Shown here piece after piece: positions 1-8,504 of a DNA stretch of 64,000 nucleotides. Source of the stretch: Cupriavidus respiraculi (lineage in GTDB: Bacteria; Pseudomonadota; Gammaproteobacteria; Burkholderiales; Burkholderiaceae); the NCBI RefSeq assembly GCF_914271545.1, contig NZ_CAJZAH010000004.1, forward strand, positions 354,179-418,178. The letters are read 5' to 3'. The translations under genes were made by a program, and so were the position numbers. Below the pieces are notes generated by a model that saw nothing but the letters and a program-made list of their open reading frames with translations, did no database searches and had not been told where the DNA came from. The first letter of the stretch is position 1; the number at the start of each line of letters is the position of its first letter.

Positions 1-1175
1 GCCGCAACATCACGCTGGACCAGGGCAAGCCGCTCGCCGAGGCGGTGGCCGAAGTGATGGTCTGCGCCGAACATGCCGAATGGCATGCCGAGGAAGGGCG
101 CCGCATCTATGGCCGCGTGATTCCGCCGCGCCAGCCCAATGTGCGCCAGATCGTCGTGCGCGAGCCCATCGGCGTCTGCGCCGCCTTCACCCCGTGGAAC
201 TTCCCGTTCAATCAGGCCATCCGCAAGATCGTCGCGGCGCTGGGCGCCGGCTGCACGCTGATCCTCAAGGGTCCGGAAGATTCGCCCAGCGCCGTGGTCG
301 CCCTGGCGCAGCTGTTCCACGATGCAGGCCTGCCGCCCGGCGTGCTCAATATCGTGTGGGGCGTGCCGAGCGAGGTATCGACCTACCTGATCGAGTCGCC
401 AATCGTGCGCAAGATCTCGTTTACCGGCTCGGTGCCGGTGGGCAAGCAGCTGGCCGCGCTGGCGGGCGCGCACATGAAGCGCGTGACGATGGAGCTGGGC
501 GGGCATTCGCCGGTGCTGGTATTCGACGATGCCGATATCGAGCCGGCCGCGGAGATGCTGGCCCGCTTCAAGATCCGCAACGCGGGCCAGGTGTGCGTAT
601 CGCCGACCCGCTTCTACGTCCAGGAAAAGGCCTACGACAAGTTCCTGGCCCGCTTTACCGAAGTGATGGGTTCGATCAAGGTCGGCGACGGCCTGCAGGA
701 CAGCACGCAGATGGGCCCGCTGGCGCATGAGCGGCGCATTGCCTCGATGGAGCAGTTCCTGGACGATGCCAGCCATCGCGGCGGCAAGGTCGTGGCCGGC
801 GGCGGGCGCATCGGCGACCGCGGCTATTTCTTCGCCCCCACGGTCATCACGGACCTGCCGGACGATGCCAAGCTGATGGTCGACGAGCCCTTCGGACCGG
901 TGGCGCCGGTGGTGCGCTTCAAGGACGCCGAGGACGCACTGCGCCGGGCCAACAGCCTGCCGTTCGGCCTTGCCTCCTATGTCTTCACCAACTCGCTGAA
1001 GACGGCCACGCTGGTGTCCAACGGGCTGGAGGCCGGCATGGTCAACATCAACCACTTCGGCATGGCGCTGTCGGAAACGCCGTTCGGCGGCATCAAGGAC
1101 TCCGGCATCGGCAGCGAGGGCGGCACGGAGACGTTCGACGGCTACCTGGTGACGAAGTTTATTACCCAGGTCTGA
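1..1175 (+). CDS. NAD(P)-dependent aldehyde dehydrogenase, 5' end outside window
   Basis: The frame is open from base 3 with no start, so the gene begins left of the window; about 390 C-terminal residues remain of a family usually 470-500 long. It oxidises an aldehyde to the acid with NAD(P)+. The general-base Glu lies in the motif MELGGHSP (Glu codon near base 492) and the catalytic Cys in GQVCVSP (codon 594-596); the cofactor-fold motif FTGSVPVGK is also present. The sequence resembles the succinate-semialdehyde / alpha-ketoglutarate-semialdehyde dehydrogenase branch. Next to uxuA and a Bug receptor, a role in oxidising a semialdehyde from sugar-acid breakdown is plausible but inferred. It converges on the GntR regulator gene. 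Confidence 0.9.
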   Translation, partial: RNITLDQGKPLAEAVAEVMVCAEHAEWHAEEGRRIYGRVIPPRQPNVRQIVVREPIGVCAAFTPWNFPFNQAIRKIVAALGAGCTLILKGPEDSPSAVVALAQLFHDAGLPPGVLNIVWGVPSEVSTYLIESPIVRKISFTGSVPVGKQLAALAGAHMKRVTMELGGHSPVLVFDDADIEPAAEMLARFKIRNAGQVCVSPTRFYVQEKAYDKFLARFTEVMGSIKVGDGLQDSTQMGPLAHERRIASMEQFLDDASHRGGKVVAGGGRIGDRGYFFAPTVITDLPDDAKLMVDEPFGPVAPVVRFKDAEDALRRANSLPFGLASYVFTNSLKTATLVSNGLEAGMVNINHFGMALSETPFGGIKDSGIGSEGGTETFDGYLVTKFITQV

Positions 1176-1190
1176 GACACCGCCGTTTTG

Positions 1191-1220
1191 CTTCCCTCTC
1201 CCGCCAGCGGGAGAGGGAAG
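1191..1220. repeat. Perfect inverted repeat between convergent genes
   Basis: Arms CTTCCCTCTCCCGC (1191-1204) and GCGGGAGAGGGAAG (1207-1220) are perfect complements with a 2-base loop. No T-tract follows on either strand. Similar CCCTCTCCCGC hairpins are, from general knowledge, common intergenic repeats in high-GC proteobacteria, and this one may also act as a bidirectional terminator. Confidence 0.6.
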
Positions 1221-1227
1221 AAACACC

Positions 1228-1968
1228 TCACCGCCACGCCTGCGTAAACTCCCCGATCACCCGCTCCAGATGGCCGCGCATCGCCGCGCGCGCCCCGTGG
1301 GCATCGCGCTCCATCACGGCGGCGAAGATCTTCTGGTGATCCTCCTGCGTGGCCTCGCGCAGCGACGTGGTGTGGAAGTGTTCCTCGATCTTCCTCCACA
1401 ACGGATCGCCGCGCGCGCTGTCCCATAGCGCCGCGACCATGTGCGACAGCACCTGGTTGCCGGTGGACTCCGCCAGGCACAGGTGGAACTGGCGGTCCGC
1501 CGCCTCGTTGGCCTGCTTGTCGTGCATGTGCTCGCGCATCCGGCTCAGGGCGACGAACATCCGATCCAGGTCCGCGTCCTTGCGCTCGGCCGCCGCGAGG
1601 CTGGCGACTTCGCCCTCGATCAGCACGCGGGCCCGCAGCGTTTCGATGGGTCCGGGCCGCCACGCCAGCGCGAACGGATCCGGGGCCGCGGCCGCGCCCG
1701 GGGCGGCGCATACATAGATCCCCGAACCCACCCGCACCTCCACCATTCCCTGCACTTCCAGCGCGATGATGGCCTCGCGCACCAGCGTGCGGCTGACGCC
1801 GAAGCGCTCGGCCAGCGTCCGCTCCGACGGCAGCCGCATGCCCGGCGAAAACTCGCCGGAGGCGATCAGCGCACGCACCTGCCCCGCCAGGCTCAGATAA
1901 GACCGGTCGGTGGCGGCGGACTCTTCTATTGTTGGAGGGGAAGTGGGGGCGCTGGTGGCTGGTCGCAT
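1228..1968 (-). CDS. GntR-family (FadR/FCD type) transcriptional regulator
   Basis: A protein of 246 residues, the usual size for the FadR subfamily. An N-terminal winged helix-turn-helix is clear (residues about 20-85, with LPSERTLAERFGVSRTLVREAI), followed by an all-helical FCD effector domain. The start at 1968 gives the sequence MRPATSAP; the open frame extends upstream, but that extension overlaps the palindromes and the uxuA leader and has no family similarity. It diverges from uxuA, and the shared region carries FadR-type palindromes, so it probably represses the uxuA/Bug operon until a sugar-acid ligand binds. The ligand is inferred from context, not visible. Confidence 0.85.
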   Translation of the reverse strand: MRPATSAPTSPPTIEESAATDRSYLSLAGQVRALIASGEFSPGMRLPSERTLAERFGVSRTLVREAIIALEVQGMVEVRVGSGIYVCAAPGAAAAPDPFALAWRPGPIETLRARVLIEGEVASLAAAERKDADLDRMFVALSRMREHMHDKQANEAADRQFHLCLAESTGNQVLSHMVAALWDSARGDPLWRKIEEHFHTTSLREATQEDHQKIFAAVMERDAHGARAAMRGHLERVIGEFTQAWR

Positions 1969-2040
1969 CGATATGAGGGCGTCGGACTGCTGAGTGGTGG
2001 ACCGGCCGCGCGGCAACGGGCGGTCCGACCCATGCGCACC

Positions 2041-2107
2041 ATGGTAAACCATGAGGGCAAAATTGGGCACCCAGTTCATAATTGGTGAACCACTATGGTT
2101 CACCAAT
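2041..2107. promoter_or_regulatory. Three stacked palindromes, probable operators of the GntR regulator
   Basis: Site 1 is ATGGTAAACCAT (2041-2052), the TGGT-N-ACCA form typical of FadR/UxuR proteins. Site 2 is the imperfect AATTGGGCACCCAGTT (2061-2076). Site 3 is a perfect 12-base inverted repeat: ATTGGTGAACCA (2081-2092) and TGGTTCACCAAT (2096-2107). All lie between the divergent regulator and uxuA. Confidence 0.7.
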
Positions 2108-2167
2108 ATGGGCGCTGGCTCGGCCGCTGTCCATCTTCGCCACAACCGCTCATCAAAGGCCGCATCC

Positions 2168-3208
2168 ATGAAGATGTCATTCCGCTGGTTCGGAACCTCC
2201 GACCCGGTCAGTCTCGAATACATCCGGCAGATCCCCGGCATGACGCATATCGTCTCGGCGATCTACGACGAGCCCGTCGGCGAGGTCTGGCCGATGGAAA
2301 AGATCCTCGCCCTCAAGGCCACCATCGAGGCCGCCGGGCTGCAGTTCACGCTGGTCGAATCGGTGCCCGTGCACGAGGACATCAAGCTGGGCAAGCCGAC
2401 CCGCGACCGGCTGATCGCGAACTACCAGCAGAACATCCGCAACCTGGCCGCGGCCGGGATCGAGGTGATCTGCTACAACTTCATGCCGGTGTTCGACTGG
2501 ACCCGCACGACGCTCTCGAAGAAGCTGGAGGACGGCTCGACGTGCCTCGCTTTCAGTACCAAAGAGGTCGAGGAGATCGATATCAGCAAGGGCATCTCGC
2601 TGCCCGGCTGGGATTCGAGCTACCGGCCCGAGGAACTGCAGGCGCTGCTGACGGAATATCGCGAGATCGACGAGGAAAAGCTGTGGGCGCATCTGGCCTA
2701 CTTCCTGCGCGCCATCATCCCGGTGGCCGAGGAATGCGGCGTGCGCATGGCCATCCATCCCGACGATCCGCCCCGCCCGATCTTCGGTCTGCCGCGCATC
2801 GTCAAGAACCGCGACGACCTGGCCCGCATCCTGAAGATCGCCGACACGCCGGCCAATGGCCTGACGCTGTGCTCGGGATCGCTGGGCGCCGGCCCGCAGA
2901 ACAACGTCGAGGCGCTGGTGCGCGAATTCGGCGGCATGGGGCGCATTCACTTCGCCCATCTGCGCAATATCAAGGTGACGCCGGAAGGCGATTTCGAGGA
3001 GACCGCGCATCTGTCCAGCTGCGGTTCGCTGGACATCGCGGCCATCGTCAAGGCGTATCACGACGTCGGCTTCGACGGCTATTTCCGTCCGGACCACGGC
3101 CGCATGATCTGGGGCGAGACCGGCAAACCCGGCTATGGCCTCTACGATCGGGCCCTCGGGGCGGTCTATATCAACGGCATGTGGGAAGCGCTGGACAAGG
3201 CGTCCTGA
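2168..3208 (+). CDS. uxuA: Mannonate dehydratase
   Basis: 346 residues, starting at ATG 2168 (MKMSFRWFG). UxuA removes water from D-mannonate to give 2-keto-3-deoxy-D-gluconate in hexuronate breakdown (EC 4.2.1.8), using a metal ion in a TIM-barrel fold of the xylose-isomerase-like superfamily. Conserved family stretches are visible: the N-terminal FRWFG, HPDDPP in the middle, LCSGSLG, and a C-terminal [11 protein letters not shown]. Length is close to the shorter bacterial forms. It is followed after 50 bases by a Bug receptor gene, so the two are probably one transcription unit under the divergent GntR-type regulator. Related enzymes dehydrate other sugar acids, so the exact substrate is less certain than the family. 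Confidence 0.88.
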   Translation: MKMSFRWFGTSDPVSLEYIRQIPGMTHIVSAIYDEPVGEVWPMEKILALKATIEAAGLQFTLVESVPVHEDIKLGKPTRDRLIANYQQNIRNLAAAGIEVICYNFMPVFDWTRTTLSKKLEDGSTCLAFSTKEVEEIDISKGISLPGWDSSYRPEELQALLTEYREIDEEKLWAHLAYFLRAIIPVAEECGVRMAIHPDDPPRPIFGLPRIVKNRDDLARILKIADTPANGLTLCSGSLGAGPQNNVEALVREFGGMGRIHFAHLRNIKVTPEGDFEETAHLSSCGSLDIAAIVKAYHDVGFDGYFRPDHGRMIWGETGKPGYGLYDRALGAVYINGMWEALDKAS

Positions 3209-3258
3209 CGGACGCGGCGCGTGTCGCCATCCCAAAGAAGAACAACTGGAGACGAGTC

Positions 3259-4278
3259 ATGGAAATCACCAAACACACTTTCGCGGCATCGCGCCGCCTC
3301 GCGCTGGCCGCGGGTATCGCCACGCTGGCCCTCGGGGCGATGGGTGCGACGAGCGCCTGGGCGCAGAACAGCTGGCCGACCAAGCCGGTCTCGCTGCTGG
3401 TCGGCTTCCCCCCGGGCGGACAGACCGACTTCGCCGGCCGCGTCCTGCTCAACGGGCTGCAGAACGCGCTGGGCCAGCCGTTCGTGATCGACAACAAGGC
3501 GGGGGTGAACGGCAATATCGCCTCCATCGAGGTCATGCGCGCGCCGCCCGACGGCAGCAAGCTGCTGGTGGGCAACGGCTCGATGACCATCATGCCGCAT
3601 GTGTACACCAAGCTGGGCATCGTCGATCCGCAGAAGCTGACGCCGATCGGCGTGCTGCTGCAATCGCCGCTGGTGCTGGTGGTGCCTTCGACGTCGCCGA
3701 TCAAGACCTATGCGCAGTTCGTCGAAGAGGTGAAGGCGCGCGACAAGGCGGGCAAGGCGATCGACTACGGCTCCGGCGGCAACGGCGCGCTGCCGCACGT
3801 CACGATGGAACTGCTGCGCGAACGGATGGGCGGGCCGAAGATGAACCACGTGCCCTACAAGGGCAGCAGCCCCGCGATGATGGACCTGATGGCCGGGCGC
3901 CTCGACGCGATGTTCGACGCGACGTCGGTCGTCGCGCCGTTCATCAAGTCCGGCCAGCTGCGGCCGCTGATGGTCACCGGCGCCAAGCGCGTCGGCATGA
4001 TCCCGGACGTGCCGACGGCCGCCGAGGCGGGGGTCAAGGACTTCACCATCATCTCGTTCATCGGCCTCTACGGGCCGCCGGGGCTTCCCGCCGACATCGT
4101 GAAGAAGGCCAACGCCGGGATGAACACCGCCCTCAAGGACCAGACCATCGTCAAGAACATCGTCGACCGTGGCGACGAGCCCGGCGGCGGTACGCCGGAA
4201 CAGCTCGGCACGCTGACGCAGACCCACTACAAGATGTGGGGCGATGTGGTGCGGGCCAACCGCATCACGGCGGACTGA
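3259..4278 (+). CDS. Bug/TctC-family periplasmic solute receptor (tripartite tricarboxylate transport type)
   Basis: 339 residues; ATG 3259 is preceded by the ribosome-binding site GGAGACGAG. An N-terminal signal peptide (hydrophobic core LALAAGIATLALGAMG, cleavage near SAWAQ) is followed by the family opening WPTKPVSLLVGFPPGG, an ADGSKLLVGN-like segment and the VPTAAEAG motif. Such receptors capture carboxylates in the periplasm and hand them to TctA/TctB-type membrane partners, which are absent from this window. Its position behind uxuA suggests an aldonate or uronate ligand; this is inferred. Confidence 0.88.
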   Translation: MEITKHTFAASRRLALAAGIATLALGAMGATSAWAQNSWPTKPVSLLVGFPPGGQTDFAGRVLLNGLQNALGQPFVIDNKAGVNGNIASIEVMRAPPDGSKLLVGNGSMTIMPHVYTKLGIVDPQKLTPIGVLLQSPLVLVVPSTSPIKTYAQFVEEVKARDKAGKAIDYGSGGNGALPHVTMELLRERMGGPKMNHVPYKGSSPAMMDLMAGRLDAMFDATSVVAPFIKSGQLRPLMVTGAKRVGMIPDVPTAAEAGVKDFTIISFIGLYGPPGLPADIVKKANAGMNTALKDQTIVKNIVDRGDEPGGGTPEQLGTLTQTHYKMWGDVVRANRITAD

Positions 4279-4281
4279 GGT

Positions 4282-4300
4282 GGCGCGGACGGACCGCGCC
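4282..4300. terminator. GC-rich hairpin between convergent genes
   Basis: Arms GGCGCGG (4282-4288) and CCGCGCC (4294-4300) lie directly after the Bug receptor stop. There is no T-run, so termination is only a possibility. Confidence 0.3.
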
Positions 4301-4315
4301 GCCCGGCCCGGTCCG

Positions 4316-4705
4316 TCAATACCCGTACGACGCCTGCCCCGGATAGTAGCCCCCGGGGGCCGCCTGGCAGGGGACATAGGCGCGGTCGTATTCCCGATAG
4401 CAATAGCCGGGCGGAATGGCCGGCTGGGCGTAGGTCACGGGCGCCGGGGCATAGCCGACCGGCGCGGGCGAGACGACCACGGGCGCAGGCGGCGGCGCCG
4501 CCGCGGCGCTCAATGCCACCGCGCCGAGCGCCAGGCCTACGATCGCCCCTACCGCCAGCGCCGCGCCGTTGTCGCCCCCACCCCCGCGGTAGGCGTGTCC
4601 ATGGCCGCGATGTCCGTGATAGTGGTCGCGCGCCATTGCCTGGCCCGAGGCCAGCGTCGTTGTGCAAAGCAATGCGACAGCAGCCAGCCGAAGGGCATTG
4701 CGCAT
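4316..4705 (-). CDS. Secreted Gly/Pro-rich small protein
   Basis: 129 residues. The start at 4705 is chosen because AGGAG lies just upstream (revcomp of 4711-4715) and because it places a signal peptide at the N-terminus (MRNALRLAAVALLCTTTLASGQAMA). After it come a His/Gly-rich patch (YHGHRGHGHAYRGGGG), an alanine/glycine-rich hydrophobic segment that could be membrane-associated, and a Pro/Tyr-rich C-terminus with two cysteines. Such proteins are common in Burkholderiales and usually annotated hypothetical; the histidine patch hints at metal binding but nothing proves it. Confidence 0.7.
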   Translation of the reverse strand: MRNALRLAAVALLCTTTLASGQAMARDHYHGHRGHGHAYRGGGGDNGAALAVGAIVGLALGAVALSAAAAPPPAPVVVSPAPVGYAPAPVTYAQPAIPPGYCYREYDRAYVPCQAAPGGYYPGQASYGY

Positions 4706-5047
4706 GATGGACTCCTGAAAGAAGCGAATGAGCCGCAAGCATGCCTCAATGCAACGCACGGCGGGTTGCGGCGTGGTGACGGAATCTTTGAACGTGTAAC
4801 CAGACATTGCCGCACCGCCGCGAGCCTGTGCCGGCCGGCCGCGCGTTCCGCGTTCGTTGCGGATTGCTGACCGGTGTATTCCAACCCGGGCATTTCTTCC
4901 GGGGCGGGTGCTTGCTACTCTGGTCTGCAGGGCCGGCAGGACGCGCATCGCCGGCCCTGCCATCTCTTCGTGGCGTTTCTTCATTTCGGGGCCGGCCCGG
5001 GCCGCGCCCCGCTCTTTCGCGGCAAACCTCTTTCAGGACACGCGATC
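4706..5047. other. Intergenic region, no gene seen
   Basis: This divergent spacer must hold the promoters of the secreted protein and of the DUF427 gene. Open frames across it have no family features. I see no convincing -35/-10 pair, RNA gene or operator. Confidence 0.5.
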
Positions 5048-5422
5048 ATGCCAGCCAAGCCAGTCCGCATACCGGGCCCGGACCACCCCATCGACATCGC
5101 GCCCCAGCCGGCGCGCGTGGTGGTAACGGTAGCCGGCCGCATCGTCGCCGATACGCGCGCCGCGCTGACGCTGCGCGAGGCCTCCTATCCGCCGGTGCAG
5201 TACATTCCGCGGGAGGACGTCGACATGACCCTGCTCGCGCGCACCGACCATGCCAGCCATTGCCCCTACAAGGGCGATGCTGCCTACTTCAGCATCCCGC
5301 ACGGCGGCGAGCGCGCCACCAATGCGGTCTGGACCTACGAGGCGCCGCACGCGGCGGTCGCCGCCATCGGCGGCTACCTCGCCTTCTACCCTGACCGCGT
5401 CGACGCCATCGACATCGGCTGA
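5048..5422 (+). CDS. DUF427 domain protein
   Basis: 124 residues from ATG 5048 (MPAKPVRIPG). The DUF427 pattern is clear: a conserved ADTRAALTLREASYPPVQY segment, then YIPREDVDM, the CPYKGDAAYFSI block and a C-terminal YLAFYPDRVDAI. DUF427 proteins are small beta-rich proteins of unknown biochemical role found widely in actinobacteria and proteobacteria. It is followed 43 bases later by a VOC-family gene in the same direction, suggesting co-transcription. Confidence 0.85.
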   Translation: MPAKPVRIPGPDHPIDIAPQPARVVVTVAGRIVADTRAALTLREASYPPVQYIPREDVDMTLLARTDHASHCPYKGDAAYFSIPHGGERATNAVWTYEAPHAAVAAIGGYLAFYPDRVDAIDIG

Positions 5423-5465
5423 AGCGGCCCGACCGGGGTCCGGACAGCTTTCACGGAAGACCACC

Positions 5466-5867
5466 ATGATCGACCACACCGGCATCACCGTCAGCGACTT
5501 CGGCAAGAGCAGGGCCTTCTACGAGGCCGCCCTGAAGCCGCTCGGCTACGCCATCCGCAAGGAACGCGACAAGTCAGCCGGATTCGGCACCGAGGCCGAC
5601 GCCCGCGAAGGCGACCCCAGCGGCGACTTCTGGCTGTTCGAAGGTCCGCCATCGACCCCGCGCATCCATCTGGCCTTCCGCGCCGCGAGCGCCCGCGAAG
5701 TCGATGCCTTCCACAGGGCGGCGCTGGCCGCCGGCGGCAAGGACAACGGCGCGCCCGGCTTGCGGCCGGTCTATCACGCCAACTACTACGGCGCGTTCGT
5801 GCTGGACCCCGACGGCTACAACATCGAGGCGGTCTTCCACGGCGGAGACCAGCGCGACGCCCGATAA
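5466..5867 (+). CDS. VOC-superfamily (glyoxalase/bleomycin-resistance fold) protein
   Basis: 133 residues starting MIDHTGITVSDF at 5466. The paired beta-alpha-beta-beta-beta fold is recognisable: His in the first strand (DHTG), a middle IHLAF strand, and C-terminal YHANYYGAFVLDPDGYNIEAVFH, where DPDGYNIE supplies the metal-binding Glu. Members are metal-dependent lyases, dioxygenases or thiol transferases; the substrate cannot be told from sequence. It sits between the DUF427 and GDSL genes. Confidence 0.85.
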   Translation: MIDHTGITVSDFGKSRAFYEAALKPLGYAIRKERDKSAGFGTEADAREGDPSGDFWLFEGPPSTPRIHLAFRAASAREVDAFHRAALAAGGKDNGAPGLRPVYHANYYGAFVLDPDGYNIEAVFHGGDQRDAR

Positions 5868-5963
5868 GGCGAGGGCTTGCTTACCTGTGCGCGGTAACAG
5901 ACAGAAGCGCGCCGCCGGCGTGCGCAAGCTGTGGGGACCGATGTCTTCCGCCGGAGCGCCGTC

Positions 5964-6713
5964 ATGCTGTCCCGCAAGGTTCTTATCGCGTCCCTCGCTT
6001 TGAATGTGGCGCTCGCCGGCGTGATCGGCATGGCGATCCATCGCCTGGGGGGCCTCGAATACCTCGCCTTCAAGATCCGCAATGGCGACGACGGCTCCGG
6101 ATACAGCGTGGGCCGGCTGGAACACCTGCAGGCGATGGACCAGCGCGGTGGCACCGGAAAGATCGTGTTCGTGGGGGACTCGATCACCGAGGCGGGCGAA
6201 TGGGGCGAATTCCTCGGCAACGCCAACGTGGTCAACCGCGGCATCGGCGGCGATTCGATCGCGCGCGTGCTCAACCGGATCGAATCCATCGCGAAGACCA
6301 GGCCGGCCAAGATCTTCCTGATGGCGGGCATCAACGACCTGGCCGTGCTAGACCACAGGCAGGTCTTTGCGCAGTATCAGCAGACCGTGGAGCGCATCCG
6401 CGCCATCTCCCCGGCCACGCGCATCTATGTCCAGAGCACGCTGCCGGTCAACCGCTCGGTGCGCGACACGGGGCGCGACAACCGCGAAGTGACGGCACTG
6501 AACCGGCTGCTCGCGGGCCTGCCGCAGAGCGATCCGCTGATCCGGTACATCGATGTGGGCAGCGGCCTGCTCGACAGCGACGGCGACCTCGGCCGCGAAT
6601 ACACGCATGACGGCGTGCATCTGAACGGCAAGGGCTATGCCCGCTGGCGCGCCGCGGTGCTGCCGCACGTGACGGAGCCGCTCGGCGACGCCACGGCCAC
6701 GGCCTCTCGCTAG
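5964..6713 (+). CDS. SGNH/GDSL-family hydrolase, membrane-anchored or secreted
   Basis: 249 residues from ATG 5964 (MLSRKVLIASLALNVAL); a further in-frame ATG exists at 5931. An N-terminal hydrophobic helix of about 20 residues acts as signal anchor. The SGNH blocks are in order: block I VFVGDSITEAG with the nucleophile Ser, block II GIGGDS with the oxyanion Gly, block III AGINDL with Asn, and block V DGVHLNGKGY with the catalytic Asp-His pair. Such enzymes hydrolyse esters of lipids or sugars. Its stop overlaps by bases the stop of the convergent oxidase subunit IV gene. Confidence 0.85.
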   Translation: MLSRKVLIASLALNVALAGVIGMAIHRLGGLEYLAFKIRNGDDGSGYSVGRLEHLQAMDQRGGTGKIVFVGDSITEAGEWGEFLGNANVVNRGIGGDSIARVLNRIESIAKTRPAKIFLMAGINDLAVLDHRQVFAQYQQTVERIRAISPATRIYVQSTLPVNRSVRDTGRDNREVTALNRLLAGLPQSDPLIRYIDVGSGLLDSDGDLGREYTHDGVHLNGKGYARWRAAVLPHVTEPLGDATATASR

Positions 6714-7093
6714 CGGAAGAACTCGCCGCGCAGCAGGAACGTGTAGTCGGCCTCGACGGCCATGAGCCACACCAGCACCAGCAGGCACAGCGGCGGCAGC
6801 AAGATGGCGTAGACCAGCGCCATCCGCTCCCATGCCATATGCATGAAGACCGCCACGATCAGCCCCGCCTTGAGCAGCATGAACAGGATGATCAGCGTCC
6901 AGCGCAGCATCCCTTGCACGTGGAAGTAGTCAACCGCGTACGAGAACGCGGACAGCACGAACAGCAGCGCCCATACCTTCAGGTACACCCCGATGGGATG
7001 CACGCGTCCGGGCGCGTGCGAGCCGGCCGCCGTGGCGGAGTCGGGCGGATGCGCGGCGGCGCCGGGCGGGGGGGTGGTGGCCGAATCTGCCAT
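6710..7093 (-). CDS. Cytochrome c oxidase subunit IV family protein
   Basis: 127 residues, start at 7093 (MADSATTPPPG). A disordered Pro/Ala-rich N-terminus leads into three predicted membrane helices (YLKVWALLFVLSAFSYAVDY, then a segment beginning LRWTLIILFML, then VYAILLPPLCLLVLVWLM). This is the layout of the small prokaryotic subunit IV of heme-copper oxidases, which stabilises the complex. It is last in the oxidase operon, nine bases after subunit III. Confidence 0.85.
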   Translation of the reverse strand: MADSATTPPPGAAAHPPDSATAAGSHAPGRVHPIGVYLKVWALLFVLSAFSYAVDYFHVQGMLRWTLIILFMLLKAGLIVAVFMHMAWERMALVYAILLPPLCLLVLVWLMAVEADYTFLLRGEFFR

Positions 7094-7101
7094 GGCATGC
7101 C

Positions 7102-7806
7102 TCACCACAGGTAGAAGAACGCAAAGATAAAGACCCATACCAGGTCGACGAAGTGCCAGTACAGGCCGGCGATCTCCACGATCTGATAGTCGCCCAGCCG
7201 CTCGTAGCGCCCGCGCAGCACGCGCAGGGCGACGACCAGCAGATAGATGACGCCGCAGGACACGTGCAAGCCGTGGAAGCCGGTGATCATGAAGAACGCC
7301 GAGCCAAACTGCGCGGCGCCCATCGGATTGCCCCAGGGCCGCACCCCTTCCGAAATCAGCTTGGTCCATTCGAAGGCTTGCATGCCGACGAAGGTCGCGC
7401 CGAACAGCACCGTCGCGAACATCAGCGCGGCGCAGCGCGCCCGATCGCGCCGGTAGGCGAAGTTGACCGCCATCGCCATGGTGCCGCTGCTGGTGATCAG
7501 CACGAACGTCATGATGGCGATCAGCACGAGCGGCACGTCCGCGCCGCCGATATGCAGCGCGAACACCTCGCTGGGATTGGGCCAGGGCACCGTGGTGGTC
7601 ATCCGCACGGTCATGTAGGCGATCAGGAAGCAGCTGAAGACGAAGGTGTCGGACAGCAGGAAGATCCACATCATCGCCTTGCCCCACGACACCTTGAACG
7701 CCGACTGGTCCGACGACCAGTCGGCGACGAGGCCCCGCAGGCCGGCGGGAAGATCCGGCGTGCCGGGCGCCGGCGGCGCGAGATGCGAGGGCATGGGCGT
7801 GGACAT
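7102..7806 (-). CDS. ctaE: Cytochrome c oxidase subunit III
   Basis: 234 residues; the ATG at 7806 follows the ribosome-binding site AGGAG. About six membrane helices are visible, with subunit-III hallmarks: KAMMWIFLLSDTFVFSCF near the start, the central FEWTKLISEG segment, and GFHGLHVSCGVIYL, ending WHFVDLVWVFIFAFFYLW. Subunit III stabilises subunit I and its proton-uptake path in the cytoplasmic membrane. A short proline-rich N-terminal extension precedes the first helix. Confidence 0.92.
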   Translation of the reverse strand: MSTPMPSHLAPPAPGTPDLPAGLRGLVADWSSDQSAFKVSWGKAMMWIFLLSDTFVFSCFLIAYMTVRMTTTVPWPNPSEVFALHIGGADVPLVLIAIMTFVLITSSGTMAMAVNFAYRRDRARCAALMFATVLFGATFVGMQAFEWTKLISEGVRPWGNPMGAAQFGSAFFMITGFHGLHVSCGVIYLLVVALRVLRGRYERLGDYQIVEIAGLYWHFVDLVWVFIFAFFYLW

Positions 7807-7856
7807 GGCGGCTCCTGTGTCGTGGTCGAAGGCGCAGGCGGTTGCGGCGGCGTGCG

Positions 7857-8504
7857 TCAGTCCGTGCCGCAGATGAAGCGGACGATCTCCGGCGTCAGCC
7901 AGCCCAGCGCGGCCAGCAGTACCAGCCAGACCGCGAACAGGAAGTGCCAGTAGCGCGCGCACAGCCGCATGCGCAGCACCGTGTCCACCTGGTGGCGCCG
8001 GCCGAAGCGCGCCATGCCCCAGCCGACGAGCCCGCCGACCACGTGCAGCGCGTGCATGCCGGTCAGCAGATAGAAGAACCCGGCGGCGGGATTGTTCGCT
8101 GGCAACACGTCGGCCGCTTGCAGCGCCTGCCAGGCCCACCATTGGCTCGCCACGAAGCCGGCGGCCGCCACACCGCCCCAGGTCATGGCAAGCCGCGCCC
8201 GCTCCGGCTCGCCGGCTTGCGCCGCGCGCACGGCCAGCGACATGGCGAGGCTGCCCGCGGCCAGCAGGGCCGTGGACAGCCACACCTGCCACGGCAACGC
8301 GACGGCGTGCCAATCCGGCGAATCCATGCGCAGCGCGAAGGCCACGACGAACAGCGAGAACAGCGAGGTGGCCACCCCCATGAAGGCCCACAGGCCGATG
8401 CTGTTTGGCTGCGCGCCGAAACCGCGGCCGGTCGCGCCATCCGGATCGGTCGGGGCCGGCCCGAAGTCGTCGCGAACGACTTTGTAGGTGGCATCGGGTG
8501 TCAT
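7857..8504 (-). CDS. Second subunit-III-like heme-copper oxidase protein
   Basis: 215 residues, start at 8504, overlapping the subunit I stop in an ATGA arrangement that suggests translational coupling. It has several membrane helices and subunit-III-like motifs (SIGLWAFMGVATSLFSLF, GMHALHVVGGLVGWG, YWHFLFAVWLVLL), but is more divergent than the neighbouring ctaE. It replaces the position where a single subunit III is usual, so the operon codes for two subunit-III-type proteins. It may be an extra structural subunit or an assembly factor. Confidence 0.8.
   Translation of the reverse strand: MTPDATYKVVRDDFGPAPTDPDGATGRGFGAQPNSIGLWAFMGVATSLFSLFVVAFALRMDSPDWHAVALPWQVWLSTALLAAGSLAMSLAVRAAQAGEPERARLAMTWGGVAAAGFVASQWWAWQALQAADVLPANNPAAGFFYLLTGMHALHVVGGLVGWGMARFGRRHQVDTVLRMRLCARYWHFLFAVWLVLLAALGWLTPEIVRFICGTD

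Noticed and set aside
4549-4893. Open frames opposite and upstream of the Gly/Pro-rich secreted protein
   Set aside because: The signal peptide and ribosome-binding site support the 4316-4705 frame; the others are out of frame and featureless.
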